Source: JAUZQZ01 sp036985955 (lineage in GTDB: Bacteria; Pseudomonadota; Zetaproteobacteria; Mariprofundales; Mariprofundaceae). Taken from it: a DNA stretch of 26,286 nt. The stretch lies in NCBI GenBank assembly GCA_036985955.1, contig BTQQ01000005.1:1-26286 (forward strand). Direction: 5' to 3'. Numbering within the stretch: the stretch's first letter is position 1; each line of letters opens with the position of its first letter. A program made the position numbers and the translations under genes. Positions 6,231-15,162 of this stretch are shown here, one piece after another. The notes beneath the pieces were generated by a model. The model did not search any database and was not told where the DNA came from. It saw only the letters and a list, made by a program, of their open reading frames with translations.

Positions 6231-8468
6231 TTGACTGACGTTCTGGAATTGCGCGAGAAGCTGGGACGGACGTTCCCGGCTGTGGATGCGGTGTTTGATG
6301 GATACGCCGCGGAGGCGATACGTCTGCTTTCACCGGAAGGCGTGCAGGACTGGCTTGATGGCGCCAGATTCCTCGGCAAGCTTGGGCGGGGTGCTGAACC
6401 GATGCTGGTGTTTCTCGACAAAGCACCGCAAGTCGCCGCTATTATTGGCGAGGAGGCGGTCGGCAAGCTGAAGGATTTTGCCTGGCAGATTTCGCGTACG
6501 CCCAATGGCGATGCCATTGTGCCGTTTCTACAGACTGCGGCGGCAGCGGCGAGACGCCTGGAGGGCATGGGCCTGTTCGGGGACTATCTGCAACTGGCGG
6601 ATTATGTCATGCAGGAGACCACGACCTCGGTGCATGGCATTGTGGCGACACACCCGAGTCCGTCTTTTGTGGATTTTCTGAACAGCGTGCCTTCGCTGCT
6701 TGATCGCTTGTCCATTGGTGCATTGAAGAATTGGGCCGAATATGGTGTTAAGGCATATCGGAACGATCCGGAAGGACAGTCCAATTATTTTGCCCTGCAG
6801 TCGGTGGATGCGCATACCATGCTCCAGCGCGAGCGCCACGGCACGCTGCTGGTCGATCACGAGCGCCTGTTTCATTTGTATCTGACCGGACTCTGGGAAA
6901 CAGACATGAACTGTCATCCATATTCACTGCTGTTTGATGAAATCCGCAAGCCCAGGCCTTATCTCGATAAAAACGGCATCCATCTTCCGGATGTCTATGA
7001 TGATCAGGATGCCGTGCCGGGCATTGACCGTTATCGGGCGCTGCTTGCCCATATCGCGGCACATCAGCGGTGGACCACGCCGATTTTAGGCGACAACCTT
7101 TCTCCGTTCCAGCATGTGGCGGTCGAAATGTTTGAAGATGTTCGCATTGAGTGGCTGGCAGTTCGTGAGTGGCCGGGTTTAAGACGCTTGTGGCTGTCTC
7201 TGCACCCAAAGCCGGTAGAAGGCGCATGTCCTGAAGGTTGGTGCGGTGTGTACCATCGGCTGAGTATGTTCTCGCGTGCGATACTTGATCCCGAACATGG
7301 CTATCAGGATGCAGTACTCAACGATTTTATTGGCCGTTTTCATGCGATGATGGAGGAGGGCGGCTCAAGCACGCAGGATGCAGCGGCGCTGGCGGTGCAG
7401 TGGTATGTCAAATCACGTAAGGATTCGGATATGTCCACCGATATGTTCCTCGACGATGTGGAAATCGAATATCGCGATGACAACCGGCATATGTGGCTGT
7501 ATCAGGAGCAGGGTGACGAAGATTATATGCCGGAATCGCAGAGTGAGTCCGAGCCCGAGGATCAGGACTTTGAGCGGCCCATGCGCCATTATGACGAATG
7601 GGATTACGGTACGCAGGCCTACCGTCCGGACTGGGTAAGTTTGTCTGAACACCTGCATCCGTCCGGTTCGGCTGCCCTGATTGACCAGCTGCTGGCCAAG
7701 CATATGCAGGTGGTCAAGCGGCTGGAACGGATGCTTGATATGCTCAAGCCGCAGAACAAGGTGCGTATCCGTTTTCAGGAAGATGGCACCGACCTGGATC
7801 TGGATGTCGCCCTCCGTTCACTGATTGATTACAAGGCAGGTTCACAGCCGGACCCGCGCATCAATATGAGCCATCGCACCGATGGCCGCAGTATTGCCGT
7901 ATCGCTGCTTTTGGATCTCTCCGTATCGCTGAATGAAAAGCCGGAGGGTTGCAACCAGACCATTCTGGAACTGTCGCGGGAAGCGGTATCGCTGCTGGCA
8001 TGGGCGGTGGACAGGATGGATGATCCATTTGCCATTGGCGGTTTCCATTCCAATTCCCGCCATGAGGTGCGCTACTTTCACCTGAAAGGCTATTCCGAGA
8101 CATGGGGCGATGAGGTCAAGGCCAGGATTGCCGCCATGGAAGGGGCCTTTTCAACCCGCATGGGCGCGGCATTGCGCCATGCCGGGCAGGGACTCAAACA
8201 GCAGCAGGCGGACAAGAAACTGCTGTTGATTCTCACCGATGGGCGCCCGCATGATGTGGATGTAAAGGACGAACAGTATCTGATTGCCGATGCCCGCAAG
8301 GCGGTACAGGAACTGGATCAGGACGGCATCTACACCTGGTGCATCAATCTCGATCCGAAGGCCGATGAATATGTGACCGATATTTTCGGTCGGCAGTACA
8401 CCGTGATTGATAATATCGAGCGCCTGCCGGAACGCTTGCCGGAGTTGTTTATCTCGCTAACGAAGTAA
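6231..8468 (+). CDS. cbbO: RuBisCO activase adaptor CbbO (von Willebrand A domain)
   Basis: The 745-aa protein is the partner of CbbQ. A long N-terminal region is followed by an acidic linker at about 425-455 (QGDEDYMPESQSESEPEDQD) and a C-terminal von Willebrand factor A domain. The metal-binding MIDAS motif DLSVS is at 562-566, with the second motif LILTDGRP at Asp670. In studied systems CbbO is the adaptor that binds RuBisCO through the MIDAS domain while the CbbQ hexamer supplies ATP-driven force. The first codon appears to be TTG at 6231 and has only a weak GAAAG before it. The inverted repeat may have replaced the original translation signals. The gene ends the cbb cluster. Confidence 0.95.
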   Translation: MTDVLELREKLGRTFPAVDAVFDGYAAEAIRLLSPEGVQDWLDGARFLGKLGRGAEPMLVFLDKAPQVAAIIGEEAVGKLKDFAWQISRTPNGDAIVPFLQTAAAAARRLEGMGLFGDYLQLADYVMQETTTSVHGIVATHPSPSFVDFLNSVPSLLDRLSIGALKNWAEYGVKAYRNDPEGQSNYFALQSVDAHTMLQRERHGTLLVDHERLFHLYLTGLWETDMNCHPYSLLFDEIRKPRPYLDKNGIHLPDVYDDQDAVPGIDRYRALLAHIAAHQRWTTPILGDNLSPFQHVAVEMFEDVRIEWLAVREWPGLRRLWLSLHPKPVEGACPEGWCGVYHRLSMFSRAILDPEHGYQDAVLNDFIGRFHAMMEEGGSSTQDAAALAVQWYVKSRKDSDMSTDMFLDDVEIEYRDDNRHMWLYQEQGDEDYMPESQSESEPEDQDFERPMRHYDEWDYGTQAYRPDWVSLSEHLHPSGSAALIDQLLAKHMQVVKRLERMLDMLKPQNKVRIRFQEDGTDLDLDVALRSLIDYKAGSQPDPRINMSHRTDGRSIAVSLLLDLSVSLNEKPEGCNQTILELSREAVSLLAWAVDRMDDPFAIGGFHSNSRHEVRYFHLKGYSETWGDEVKARIAAMEGAFSTRMGAALRHAGQGLKQQQADKKLLLILTDGRPHDVDVKDEQYLIADARKAVQELDQDGIYTWCINLDPKADEYVTDIFGRQYTVIDNIERLPERLPELFISLTK

Positions 8469-8645
8469 TTGTTCCATTTATGGCCCCGTAGATTCCGAAA
8501 AAGTCAGGTTTTTTGTTAGAATATGAGGCATGTTAATGCACAACAGAAAGTGATAGAATGGTATTACTCCGAAAGTATTTAATTGATGATCGATCAGGGA
8601 GAGACGACTAAGGGAATTTGCTTTTGTTCCAACCCCTTATACGGG

Positions 8646-9587
8646 CTAAATACCTTCCGCAAAATGGACAGTATCGCCGGAAAACACAGGTGTGGTGAGG
8701 TATTTTTCACCACCATCGGGGAAAATCATCACGATGTATCCGGGTTTGCCTTCATCGGTCAGTCGCTGGGCCACTTTCAGTGCGGCGGCCAGGGCGCAGC
8801 CACAGGACTGGCCGGCCAGTATGCCTTCCTCACGCGCCAGCCTTTGCGTCAATTCATAGGCTTCCTCGGTAGATATGCCGATTTTTTCGTCGTGTACAGA
8901 GGGGTCGTAGATGCCCGGAACGATACTGGATTCGATGTGTTTGAGGCCCTCAATGCCGTGAAACGGGGAATCCGGTTCGGCGGCAATCACCTGAATATCC
9001 GGGTTCATTCGCTTGAGATAACGGCCTGTACCGACCAGTGTGCCGGTGGTGCCGAGTGAGGCAATAAAATGGGTGATATTTCCCTTAGTATCATTCCATA
9101 TTTCCGGTCCCGTGGTTTCTTCATGTGCTTTGGGATTGGCGGGATTATTGTACTGATCCGGCTTGAAATAACGCTCCGGATCATCCGTATAAATCCGGCG
9201 GGCTTCCAGAATGGCACCATCGGAGCCTTCCAGCGGGTCCGAGAAAATCAGATCGGCGCCGAAGGCGCGGCAGATACGTTTGCGCTCGTCCGACACATTG
9301 CCCGGCATGACCAGACGTACCGGGTAGCCCATCGCCGCTCCAATCATGGCCAGCGCAATACCGGTATTACCGCTGGTGGAATCGATTATAGTTTTTCCGG
9401 ACACCAGTTGACCGCGTTCGATGCCGTCCCGGATCATCATCAGCGCCGGGCGGTCCTTGACCGAACCGCCGGGGTTGAAACACTCCAGTTTGGCATCCAC
9501 GCGTATATTGTCCGGCAGATGGGCAACCATGCGGGTTAATTTGGCTTGCGGCGTATGGCCGATGAGATCGAGAAGGTTCAATTGCAC
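8646..9587 (-). CDS. cysM: Cysteine synthase, CysM-like
   Basis: This 313-aa enzyme is a fold-type II PLP protein of the cysteine synthase family. It makes cysteine from an activated serine and sulfide or another sulfur donor. The PLP lysine is Lys44 in NPGGSVKDRPA, the substrate loop is STSGNTG at 70-76, the phosphate-binding loop is SLGTTGTLVGTG, and AGQSCGCA near residue 260 replaces the usual GISSGA. The overall pattern (KPDQYNNPANPKAHEETTGPEIW, DGGEKYLTTPVF) is closer to CysM than CysK. Whether it uses O-acetylserine, O-phosphoserine or thiosulfate cannot be read from the sequence. The start is a GTG with an in-frame stop two codons upstream and no clear Shine-Dalgarno sequence. cysE in this window could supply O-acetylserine. 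Confidence 0.9.
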   Translation of the reverse strand: MQLNLLDLIGHTPQAKLTRMVAHLPDNIRVDAKLECFNPGGSVKDRPALMMIRDGIERGQLVSGKTIIDSTSGNTGIALAMIGAAMGYPVRLVMPGNVSDERKRICRAFGADLIFSDPLEGSDGAILEARRIYTDDPERYFKPDQYNNPANPKAHEETTGPEIWNDTKGNITHFIASLGTTGTLVGTGRYLKRMNPDIQVIAAEPDSPFHGIEGLKHIESSIVPGIYDPSVHDEKIGISTEEAYELTQRLAREEGILAGQSCGCALAAALKVAQRLTDEGKPGYIVMIFPDGGEKYLTTPVFSGDTVHFAEGI

Positions 9588-9635
9588 ACCATATTAAATG
9601 TTATTTGATCAAATCACAGCGAATGCTGCGTTAAT

Positions 9636-10508
9636 TCATCCGCCTTGCCAAGCATGCCAGACGAGGTTCGGAGAATGCAGCATATCACGCAATATTTCCG
9701 GCTGCATGCCAGCCTCACGTAAGGCTCTGATCGTTGTTGCGCCATGCCGTTTAGCCAGCCGGTTGTCAGTCTCATCACGCAACAGGGGATGGTGAATATA
9801 GACGGGTTCCGGAAGATCAAGCAGGGCTTGCAGCAAGCGGTGGAGACCGGCAAAAGGGCGCAAATCCCCTCCGCGAATAACGTGAGTGACACCCTGTGCC
9901 GCGTCATCCACGACGACAGCCAGATGATAGCTGATGCCGATATCCTTACGCCCGATCACTGCGTCACCATGCATGACTGACTTCACGGCATGACGGTGTC
10001 CCTCGCCATCCTTCCAGGACAGGTGTTTACCCACATGTTTAAACGCGGCTGCCACATCAAGCCGCCAGGCGTAGCGCTGCCGGGACATGTGTTCACGCTG
10101 CTGTTCCGCCTCAATCTTCCGGCATGTCCCCGGATAGAGTCCGGCGGTATCTTCCGCATGCGGCGCGACGCTCATACGATTGATTTCCTCCTGAATCCGG
10201 CGGCGGGTGCAAAAGCAGGGGTAAATCATTTCCATGTCACGCAGGTGTTCCAGCGCACGTTGATAGGCAGGGATATGTTCACTTTGGCGGCGCACATCCC
10301 CATGCCAGTCCACGCCCAGCCAGCGCAAATCTTCGATAATGGCATCCGTATATTCTTCACGGCAACGGTTGAAATCAATATCTTCGATGCGCAGCAGGAG
10401 TCTGGCGTGGTGTTGTGCGGCCCATTGCTGGCAGATCAGGGCGGAGAACGCGTTGCCGACATGCATAAGCCCCGTGGGGCTGGGGGCAAAACGGGTGATA
10501 CGTGTCAT
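9636..10508 (-). CDS. gluQ: Glutamyl-Q tRNA(Asp) synthetase
   Basis: This 290-aa protein is a shortened class I glutamyl-tRNA synthetase lacking the anticodon-binding domain. It attaches glutamate to the queuosine base at position 34 of tRNA-Asp. It shows the HIGH-like motif HVGN (16-19) in SPTGLMHVGNA, the family zinc site Cys98-x-Cys100 with Tyr125 and Cys129, and the KMSK-like LAKR (251-254). The segment GGDLRPFAGLHRLLQALL departs from the usual DLLxSTPRQ pattern of the family. It is often next to dksA, but here it follows an antiporter gene by 13 bases on the same strand. The ATG has no obvious ribosome binding site, so translation may be coupled to the gene upstream. Confidence 0.93.
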   Translation of the reverse strand: MTRITRFAPSPTGLMHVGNAFSALICQQWAAQHHARLLLRIEDIDFNRCREEYTDAIIEDLRWLGVDWHGDVRRQSEHIPAYQRALEHLRDMEMIYPCFCTRRRIQEEINRMSVAPHAEDTAGLYPGTCRKIEAEQQREHMSRQRYAWRLDVAAAFKHVGKHLSWKDGEGHRHAVKSVMHGDAVIGRKDIGISYHLAVVVDDAAQGVTHVIRGGDLRPFAGLHRLLQALLDLPEPVYIHHPLLRDETDNRLAKRHGATTIRALREAGMQPEILRDMLHSPNLVWHAWQGG

Positions 10509-10521
10509 GGGAAGGGGTCGG

Positions 10522-12411
10522 TCAGGCGGCTTGCCGCACCGTGGAACCGTTATGGTCGGCTGACGGAGGCAGGATGAGCGGCTGGCCTTCCTGCATGCGT
10601 TCCGGGCGCATCAGCATCTTGATTTCATCACCCGCTTGAAAACGGAAATCATCGTGAGGAAGGTATGATTCGCCCTCGCGGATGATGGCCATCGGCTGGA
10701 TGCCGTGCGGAATGCGTGTATCAGCCATGCGCTGGCCAATCAGGCCGGAGTTTTCTTCCACGCGCCGAACTTCATAGGTCAGCCGTTTGCGGTAGGCCTG
10801 ATCGTTCCAGTAGGTGAAATTATAGGGTTTGGCGAACAGGCGTTTGGCCTGCAACTGGTGAATCATGCGCGCGTGTTTGGTTTCATCTTCTTCCTGCAGG
10901 GCGACATAAATTTCCTGTACATGAAATTCATCCCTTGCCAATTGGGCGATCAACAGATTGTGATCGGAGGAGCCGGTCATGACAGCTATCGCACCGACCT
11001 CTTCCGCATGTGCGATTTCCATATACAACGGGTCCAGGGCATTGCCACGAACGGCCAGATAGCCTGAGCGTTGCAGCGTATTGATTACCTCGGCATTCAT
11101 GTCGAGAAAGCGTACTTCCCTGTCTTCACCCAGAACTCGCCCCAGTTCCGCACCGATTTGTCCCCCTCCGATAATCAATACGGAGCGCTCCCCCGTTCCT
11201 TCCACTTTCAGCCAATGGCTTAACGGTGTGGCCAATATTCCGTAAATCAGCACGGAGAGGATGATGATGGTATAAACAAGTGATTCCAGCACCTCTCCTC
11301 CCGCCACGCCCTGTTCTTTCAGAACCAGGCTGAACAGGGCGGTGATAGCGGCAGCTACCACGCCGCGCGGTGCCATGCAGGCCAGATATCCCCTCTGTGA
11401 TGTTGTCAGCTTCGATCCCAATGTGGAAAAGAGGGTTGTGAGAGGCCGCGCAATGAAGGCAAGCGCCAGGAAAATAAGTAAGCCTGTCTCCAGGTTATCG
11501 GCCAGTACGGCAAGGTTGAGGTCTGCGGCCAGCAGCACGAAAAGGACGGATACCAGCAACATCGAAAGGCTGCCCTTGAAGTGGCGCAGGCGCTGGATGT
11601 CCGGGAGATCCTGGCGTTGAAGCAATGCTCCGGCAACCAGTACAGCCAGCAGCCCAGCTTGGGAACTTAAGTGGTCCGCCAGTAAAAATATACCCCACAC
11701 AGCGGCCAGAGTTGCGGTGGAACGCAGTTCCGTATCCTTTATCCATTCCCGATAAAGTGTTTTACTGAGTAACCAGCCACCTGCCCAGCCAACACTCGCG
11801 CCGATCAGGAATTTTGTAATCAGGTTCTGTGCGATAACATCAAACTCGAATCCGGTGACAAGCACTACCTGTAGCATAACGATAGCGAGCATGGCGCCGG
11901 TTGCATCGATCAGCATGGCTTCGCCGGTCAGGATATGGCGCAGTTCGCGGTCCATGCGCGTTTGACGAACGATGGGGATGATGACGGTAGGGCCGCCAAC
12001 TGCCACCAGCGCGCCGAACAGCAATGACATTCCCCAGTTCATGCCACCTAATGTGTGTAGCAGTCCGCCGCCCACCAGCATGGTCAGCAGCGGGCCGAAG
12101 ATCAGCAGTTTTCCCACAATCCATCCCTGCTGTTTCAGGGCGCGCAGGTTCAGATTTAATCCGCCTTCAAACAGAATTACGGCCAGCCCCAATTCAATCA
12201 GGGTGTGCATGGCTGGTTTGACGCTCTCCACATGCAGCAGATGCAGACCGAACGGGCCCAGCAACATGCCTGCGATCAGCCACAATACAATGGCGGGCAG
12301 GCGTATGCGGGCGGATACGATCTGTGTGGTAACGGCAATCAGTACGGCCAGTACAAATACTTCGGTGGGTTGAATGGCACCTGTCATTGATGGCAGGCTG
12401 CCTGTGTGCAT
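10522..12411 (-). CDS. Cation/proton antiporter with RCK (TrkA-N/TrkA-C) domains
   Basis: About 629 aa. The N-terminal 400 residues are an Na+/H+ exchanger domain with about 12 membrane helices, including the ion-path segment GEAMLIDATGAM and the helix LIELGLAVILFEGGLNLNL. A cytoplasmic RCK domain follows, with the Rossmann motif LIIGGGQIGAELG and the acidic strand end FLDMNAE, and then a TrkA-C-like domain at the C-terminus. Such NhaP/KefC-like proteins export K+ or Na+ in exchange for protons and are gated by nucleotides bound to the RCK part. The ion is not predictable here. The start is uncertain: ATGs at 12411 and 12429 and a GTG at 12444 are all open, and none has a strong Shine-Dalgarno sequence. 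gluQ follows 13 bases after the stop. Confidence 0.9.
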   Translation of the reverse strand: MHTGSLPSMTGAIQPTEVFVLAVLIAVTTQIVSARIRLPAIVLWLIAGMLLGPFGLHLLHVESVKPAMHTLIELGLAVILFEGGLNLNLRALKQQGWIVGKLLIFGPLLTMLVGGGLLHTLGGMNWGMSLLFGALVAVGGPTVIIPIVRQTRMDRELRHILTGEAMLIDATGAMLAIVMLQVVLVTGFEFDVIAQNLITKFLIGASVGWAGGWLLSKTLYREWIKDTELRSTATLAAVWGIFLLADHLSSQAGLLAVLVAGALLQRQDLPDIQRLRHFKGSLSMLLVSVLFVLLAADLNLAVLADNLETGLLIFLALAFIARPLTTLFSTLGSKLTTSQRGYLACMAPRGVVAAAITALFSLVLKEQGVAGGEVLESLVYTIIILSVLIYGILATPLSHWLKVEGTGERSVLIIGGGQIGAELGRVLGEDREVRFLDMNAEVINTLQRSGYLAVRGNALDPLYMEIAHAEEVGAIAVMTGSSDHNLLIAQLARDEFHVQEIYVALQEEDETKHARMIHQLQAKRLFAKPYNFTYWNDQAYRKRLTYEVRRVEENSGLIGQRMADTRIPHGIQPMAIIREGESYLPHDDFRFQAGDEIKMLMRPERMQEGQPLILPPSADHNGSTVRQAA

Positions 12412-12545
12412 GAATTCCAGCAAGCACATGGCTTGCTCGCTCACAACATTGGTAAATGGCAGACAGGGCAGGATATAAGAAAATCATCAGGTAAGTTGGG
12501 AGAGGTCTTTTTTGGGTGCTCATCAGGCATTGCAAGGCCGGTTTC

Positions 12546-12573
12546 TTGGCGCTATGGTTCGCCGCCCTATAAC
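12546..12573 (+). promoter_or_regulatory. Candidate sigma-70 promoter of rpsO
   Basis: TTGGCG (12546-12551) and TATAAC (12568-12573) are separated by 16 bases and lie 32 bases upstream of the rpsO ATG. Both boxes match the consensus at four or five positions. Position and spacing fit, but this was found by eye. Confidence 0.5.
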
Positions 12574-12604
12574 AAGGAAAAAATTGAAAAGGAAAGCTGG
12601 ATTC

Positions 12605-12874
12605 ATGTCGCTGGATTTGGAACAGAAAAACGAGATTATAAATAAATTCGCTACGCACGAGGGTGATACAGGTTCTCCCGAAGTGCAGGTCGCGCTGCTT
12701 ACAGCGCGCATCAATGGTTTAAGCGAACACTTCAAGGCGCACCACAAGGATCATCATTCCCGCCGGGGTTTGCTGAAGATGGTTGGCACCCGCCGTAATA
12801 TGCTGAATTACTTGAAAACCAAGGATTTCAATCGTTACCGCACCCTTATTGATGGTCTGGGATTGCGCCGTTAA
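12605..12874 (+). CDS. rpsO: 30S ribosomal protein S15
   Basis: The 89-aa protein is a full-length S15, a primary 16S rRNA-binding protein of the small subunit. The characteristic segments TGSPEVQVALLTARINGLSEH, HKDHHSRRGLLKMVGTRR and YLKTKDFNRYRTLIDGLGLRR can be followed end to end. The ATG at 12605 gives the normal start MSLDLEQKNEI. An AAAAGG lies about 12 bases upstream, a little far. The open frame extends 31 codons further upstream but without family similarity. pnp follows after a terminator, the same order as in many proteobacteria, where the two genes share transcripts processed between them. Confidence 0.98.
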   Translation: MSLDLEQKNEIINKFATHEGDTGSPEVQVALLTARINGLSEHFKAHHKDHHSRRGLLKMVGTRRNMLNYLKTKDFNRYRTLIDGLGLRR

Positions 12875-12885
12875 TTGCCCATTCG

Positions 12886-12923
12886 AGCGGTCCGGTTCTG
12901 TATTCAGGAGCGGGCCGCTTTTT
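12886..12923 (+). terminator. Intrinsic terminator between rpsO and pnp
   Basis: AGCGGTCCG (12886-12894) and CGGGCCGCT (12911-12919) pair over nine bases with one G-T, around a 16-base loop that can form a small inner stem. Five T end the structure. It lies 11 bases after the rpsO stop, and some read-through into pnp is likely, as in other rpsO-pnp operons. Confidence 0.8.
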
Positions 12924-12981
12924 CGTTGCTCTAAGCTGTTTCTGTTCCATGTTCCTGATGTGATTCCACAAAGGAAAATAC

Positions 12982-15093
12982 ATGTTTGATATCAAAAAAA
13001 GTACGGCCACGATTGCTGGCCGTGAACTCTCCATGGAAACCGGGCGTATCGCCCGTCAGGCCGGTGGCGCTGTTACCATTCAATACGGTGATGTGGTGCT
13101 GCTGGTTGCGGCTACCGCGGCCAAGCAGCCGTTGCAAGGTGTGGATTTTATGCCGCTTACCGTCCATTATCAGGAAAAAACCTATGCAGCCGGGCGTTTT
13201 CTGGGTGGATTCCTCAAGCGCGAGGGCCGTCCCAGCGAGAAGGAAACGCTGACTTCCCGCTTGATCGATCGTCCGATCCGTCCGTTGTTTCCCAAAGGTT
13301 ATTTTCACGAGACACAGGTCGTTGCCACGGTTATTTCCGCTGACGAAGAAAACAATCCGGATATTGTTGCGCTCAATGGCGCCTCCGCTGCGCTGGCGAT
13401 TTCCGATGTCCCGTTTAACGGGCCGATTGCAGCTTCCCGTGTGGGACTGATTGATGGCGAGTTTGTGTTGAACCCGACCTATGCACAAATGGAAGATTCC
13501 GATCTGGATTTAATTGTGGCGGGTACGCGTGATGCAGTGCTGATGATTGAATCCGAAGCCAAAGAACTTTCTGAAGATCAGATGATTGATGCGATTACCT
13601 TTGGCCAAGAAGGATATCAGCCGGTGCTCGATGCCATTGACGCTTTGGCCGCGGCGGCCGGGAAAGAGAAACTGGTTGTTGAACTGGCGGGCAATGATGC
13701 CGTGCAGGAAGCGGTGAGTGCTGCGTTTGAAGCTGATGTGCGCGAGGCGTATTCGATTGTTGATAAATCAGTTCGTTCCGCCAAGGTGGAAGGAATTCGT
13801 GCTGCGGCACAGGAAAAGCTGGCTGGAACGGAAGAAGAGCCAGGCGAGTTCTCCGCCAATGATGTGACCGCTGCTGTGAAGAGTCTGGAGAAGGACGTGG
13901 TTCGCCGTTCTATTATTGCCGGGAACCCGCGTATTGACGGACGCCGAACCGATCAGGTGCGCACCATTGATTGTCAGGTCGGAGTACTGCCGCGTACGCA
14001 CGGTTCCGCCCTGTTCACTCGTGGTGAGACGCAGGCAATGGTGACCATCACACTGGGGACTGATTCTGATATGCAGTTGACCGAATCGCTGGAAGGCGTG
14101 GCCAAACAGCGTTTCATGTTGCACTATAATTTTCCACCGTATTCCGTCGGTGAAGCGCGCCGCATGGGCCCTCCGGGGCGTCGTGAAATCGGCCACGGGC
14201 GGCTGGCGCGGCGGGGAATTCAGGCTGTGCTTCCGAGTGCGGATGATTTCGGTTATGCCATTCGCTCGGTATCGGAAATTACCGAATCCAACGGTTCATC
14301 TTCCATGGCTTCGGTTTGTGGCACCTCACTGGCGCTGATGGATGCCGGTGTGCCGGTGAAAGCGGCTGTGGCCGGTGTGGCCATGGGCCTGATTCTGGAA
14401 AAAGACGGTTATGCTGTGTTGACCGACATCCTCGGTGATGAAGATCATCTGGGTGATATGGATTTCAAGGTGGCCGGAACCCGGGATGGCGTTACCACGC
14501 TGCAACTGGACATCAAGATTGGCGGATTAACCCGTGAGATTATGAAGGAAGCACTGGCACAGGCGCATGCGGGCCGCATGCATATTCTGGATGAAATGGC
14601 TAAGTGTATTGAAACACCGCGTGCCAGCATTGCCGATCATGCACCACGCATGTTCACCATGAAAATCAAGGCGGACAAGATTCGTGAAGTCATCGGTGCC
14701 GGCGGCAAGGTGATTCGCGGTATCGTTGAAGAAACCGGTGCCAAGGTAGACATTGAGGACGATGGTACGATCAAAATCTTTGCGGTGACCGGCGATGCCG
14801 GAAATGCGGCGAAGAAGATGATCGAGGATATCGTGGCTGAGGTGGAAGTCGGTGCGGTTTATACCGGCAAGGTGGTCAAGCTGATGGATTTCGGCGCATT
14901 CGTACGTGTTGTTGGAAGCACGGACGGGCTGGTTCATATCTCACAGATTGCCAACCATCGTGTTGAAAAAGTGTCCGACGAGTTGAAGGAAGGTCAGGAA
15001 GTGCGCGTCAAGGTGCTGGATGTGGATCGCAATGGCCGTATTCGCCTGTCCATGAAGGCGCTGCTGGAAGAGGACGTTGCCGAAGAAGCCTGA
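12982..15093 (+). CDS. pnp: Polyribonucleotide nucleotidyltransferase (PNPase)
   Basis: The 703-aa protein is a complete PNPase, the phosphorolytic 3'-5' exoribonuclease of the degradosome. It contains two RNase PH-like domains separated by a helical domain. The catalytic region of the second has DEDHLGDMDFKVAGT at about 484-498. A KH domain with the loop GAGGKVIRG lies near 572, and a C-terminal S1 domain starts near 624 (GAVYTGKVVKLMDFGAFV). The length is close to the usual 700-720. The ATG has AAAGGAAAA before it. It is preceded by rpsO and the shared terminator and followed by its own perfect terminator. Confidence 0.98.
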   Translation: MFDIKKSTATIAGRELSMETGRIARQAGGAVTIQYGDVVLLVAATAAKQPLQGVDFMPLTVHYQEKTYAAGRFLGGFLKREGRPSEKETLTSRLIDRPIRPLFPKGYFHETQVVATVISADEENNPDIVALNGASAALAISDVPFNGPIAASRVGLIDGEFVLNPTYAQMEDSDLDLIVAGTRDAVLMIESEAKELSEDQMIDAITFGQEGYQPVLDAIDALAAAAGKEKLVVELAGNDAVQEAVSAAFEADVREAYSIVDKSVRSAKVEGIRAAAQEKLAGTEEEPGEFSANDVTAAVKSLEKDVVRRSIIAGNPRIDGRRTDQVRTIDCQVGVLPRTHGSALFTRGETQAMVTITLGTDSDMQLTESLEGVAKQRFMLHYNFPPYSVGEARRMGPPGRREIGHGRLARRGIQAVLPSADDFGYAIRSVSEITESNGSSSMASVCGTSLALMDAGVPVKAAVAGVAMGLILEKDGYAVLTDILGDEDHLGDMDFKVAGTRDGVTTLQLDIKIGGLTREIMKEALAQAHAGRMHILDEMAKCIETPRASIADHAPRMFTMKIKADKIREVIGAGGKVIRGIVEETGAKVDIEDDGTIKIFAVTGDAGNAAKKMIEDIVAEVEVGAVYTGKVVKLMDFGAFVRVVGSTDGLVHISQIANHRVEKVSDELKEGQEVRVKVLDVDRNGRIRLSMKALLEEDVAEEA

Positions 15094-15116
15094 TTTATAC
15101 GGAGTAGGGCGGGGGA

Positions 15117-15151
15117 AGAAGGAGGCGGGTTTTCCGCCTCCTTCTCTTTTT
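15117..15151 (+). terminator. Intrinsic terminator after pnp
   Basis: AGAAGGAGGCGG (15117-15128) and its exact complement (15134-15145) form a perfect 12-bp stem around a GTTTT loop, followed by C and five T. The Shine-Dalgarno sequence of the next gene begins directly after the T run, so the protease gene probably needs read-through or a start within the structure. Confidence 0.95.
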
Positions 15152-15162
15152 GGGGGGAATCA

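Noticed and set aside
8469..8645. A small gene or terminator between the convergent cbbO and cysteine synthase genes
   Set aside because: No stem followed by a T run and no coding frame with family character could be found; short T runs alone are not enough.
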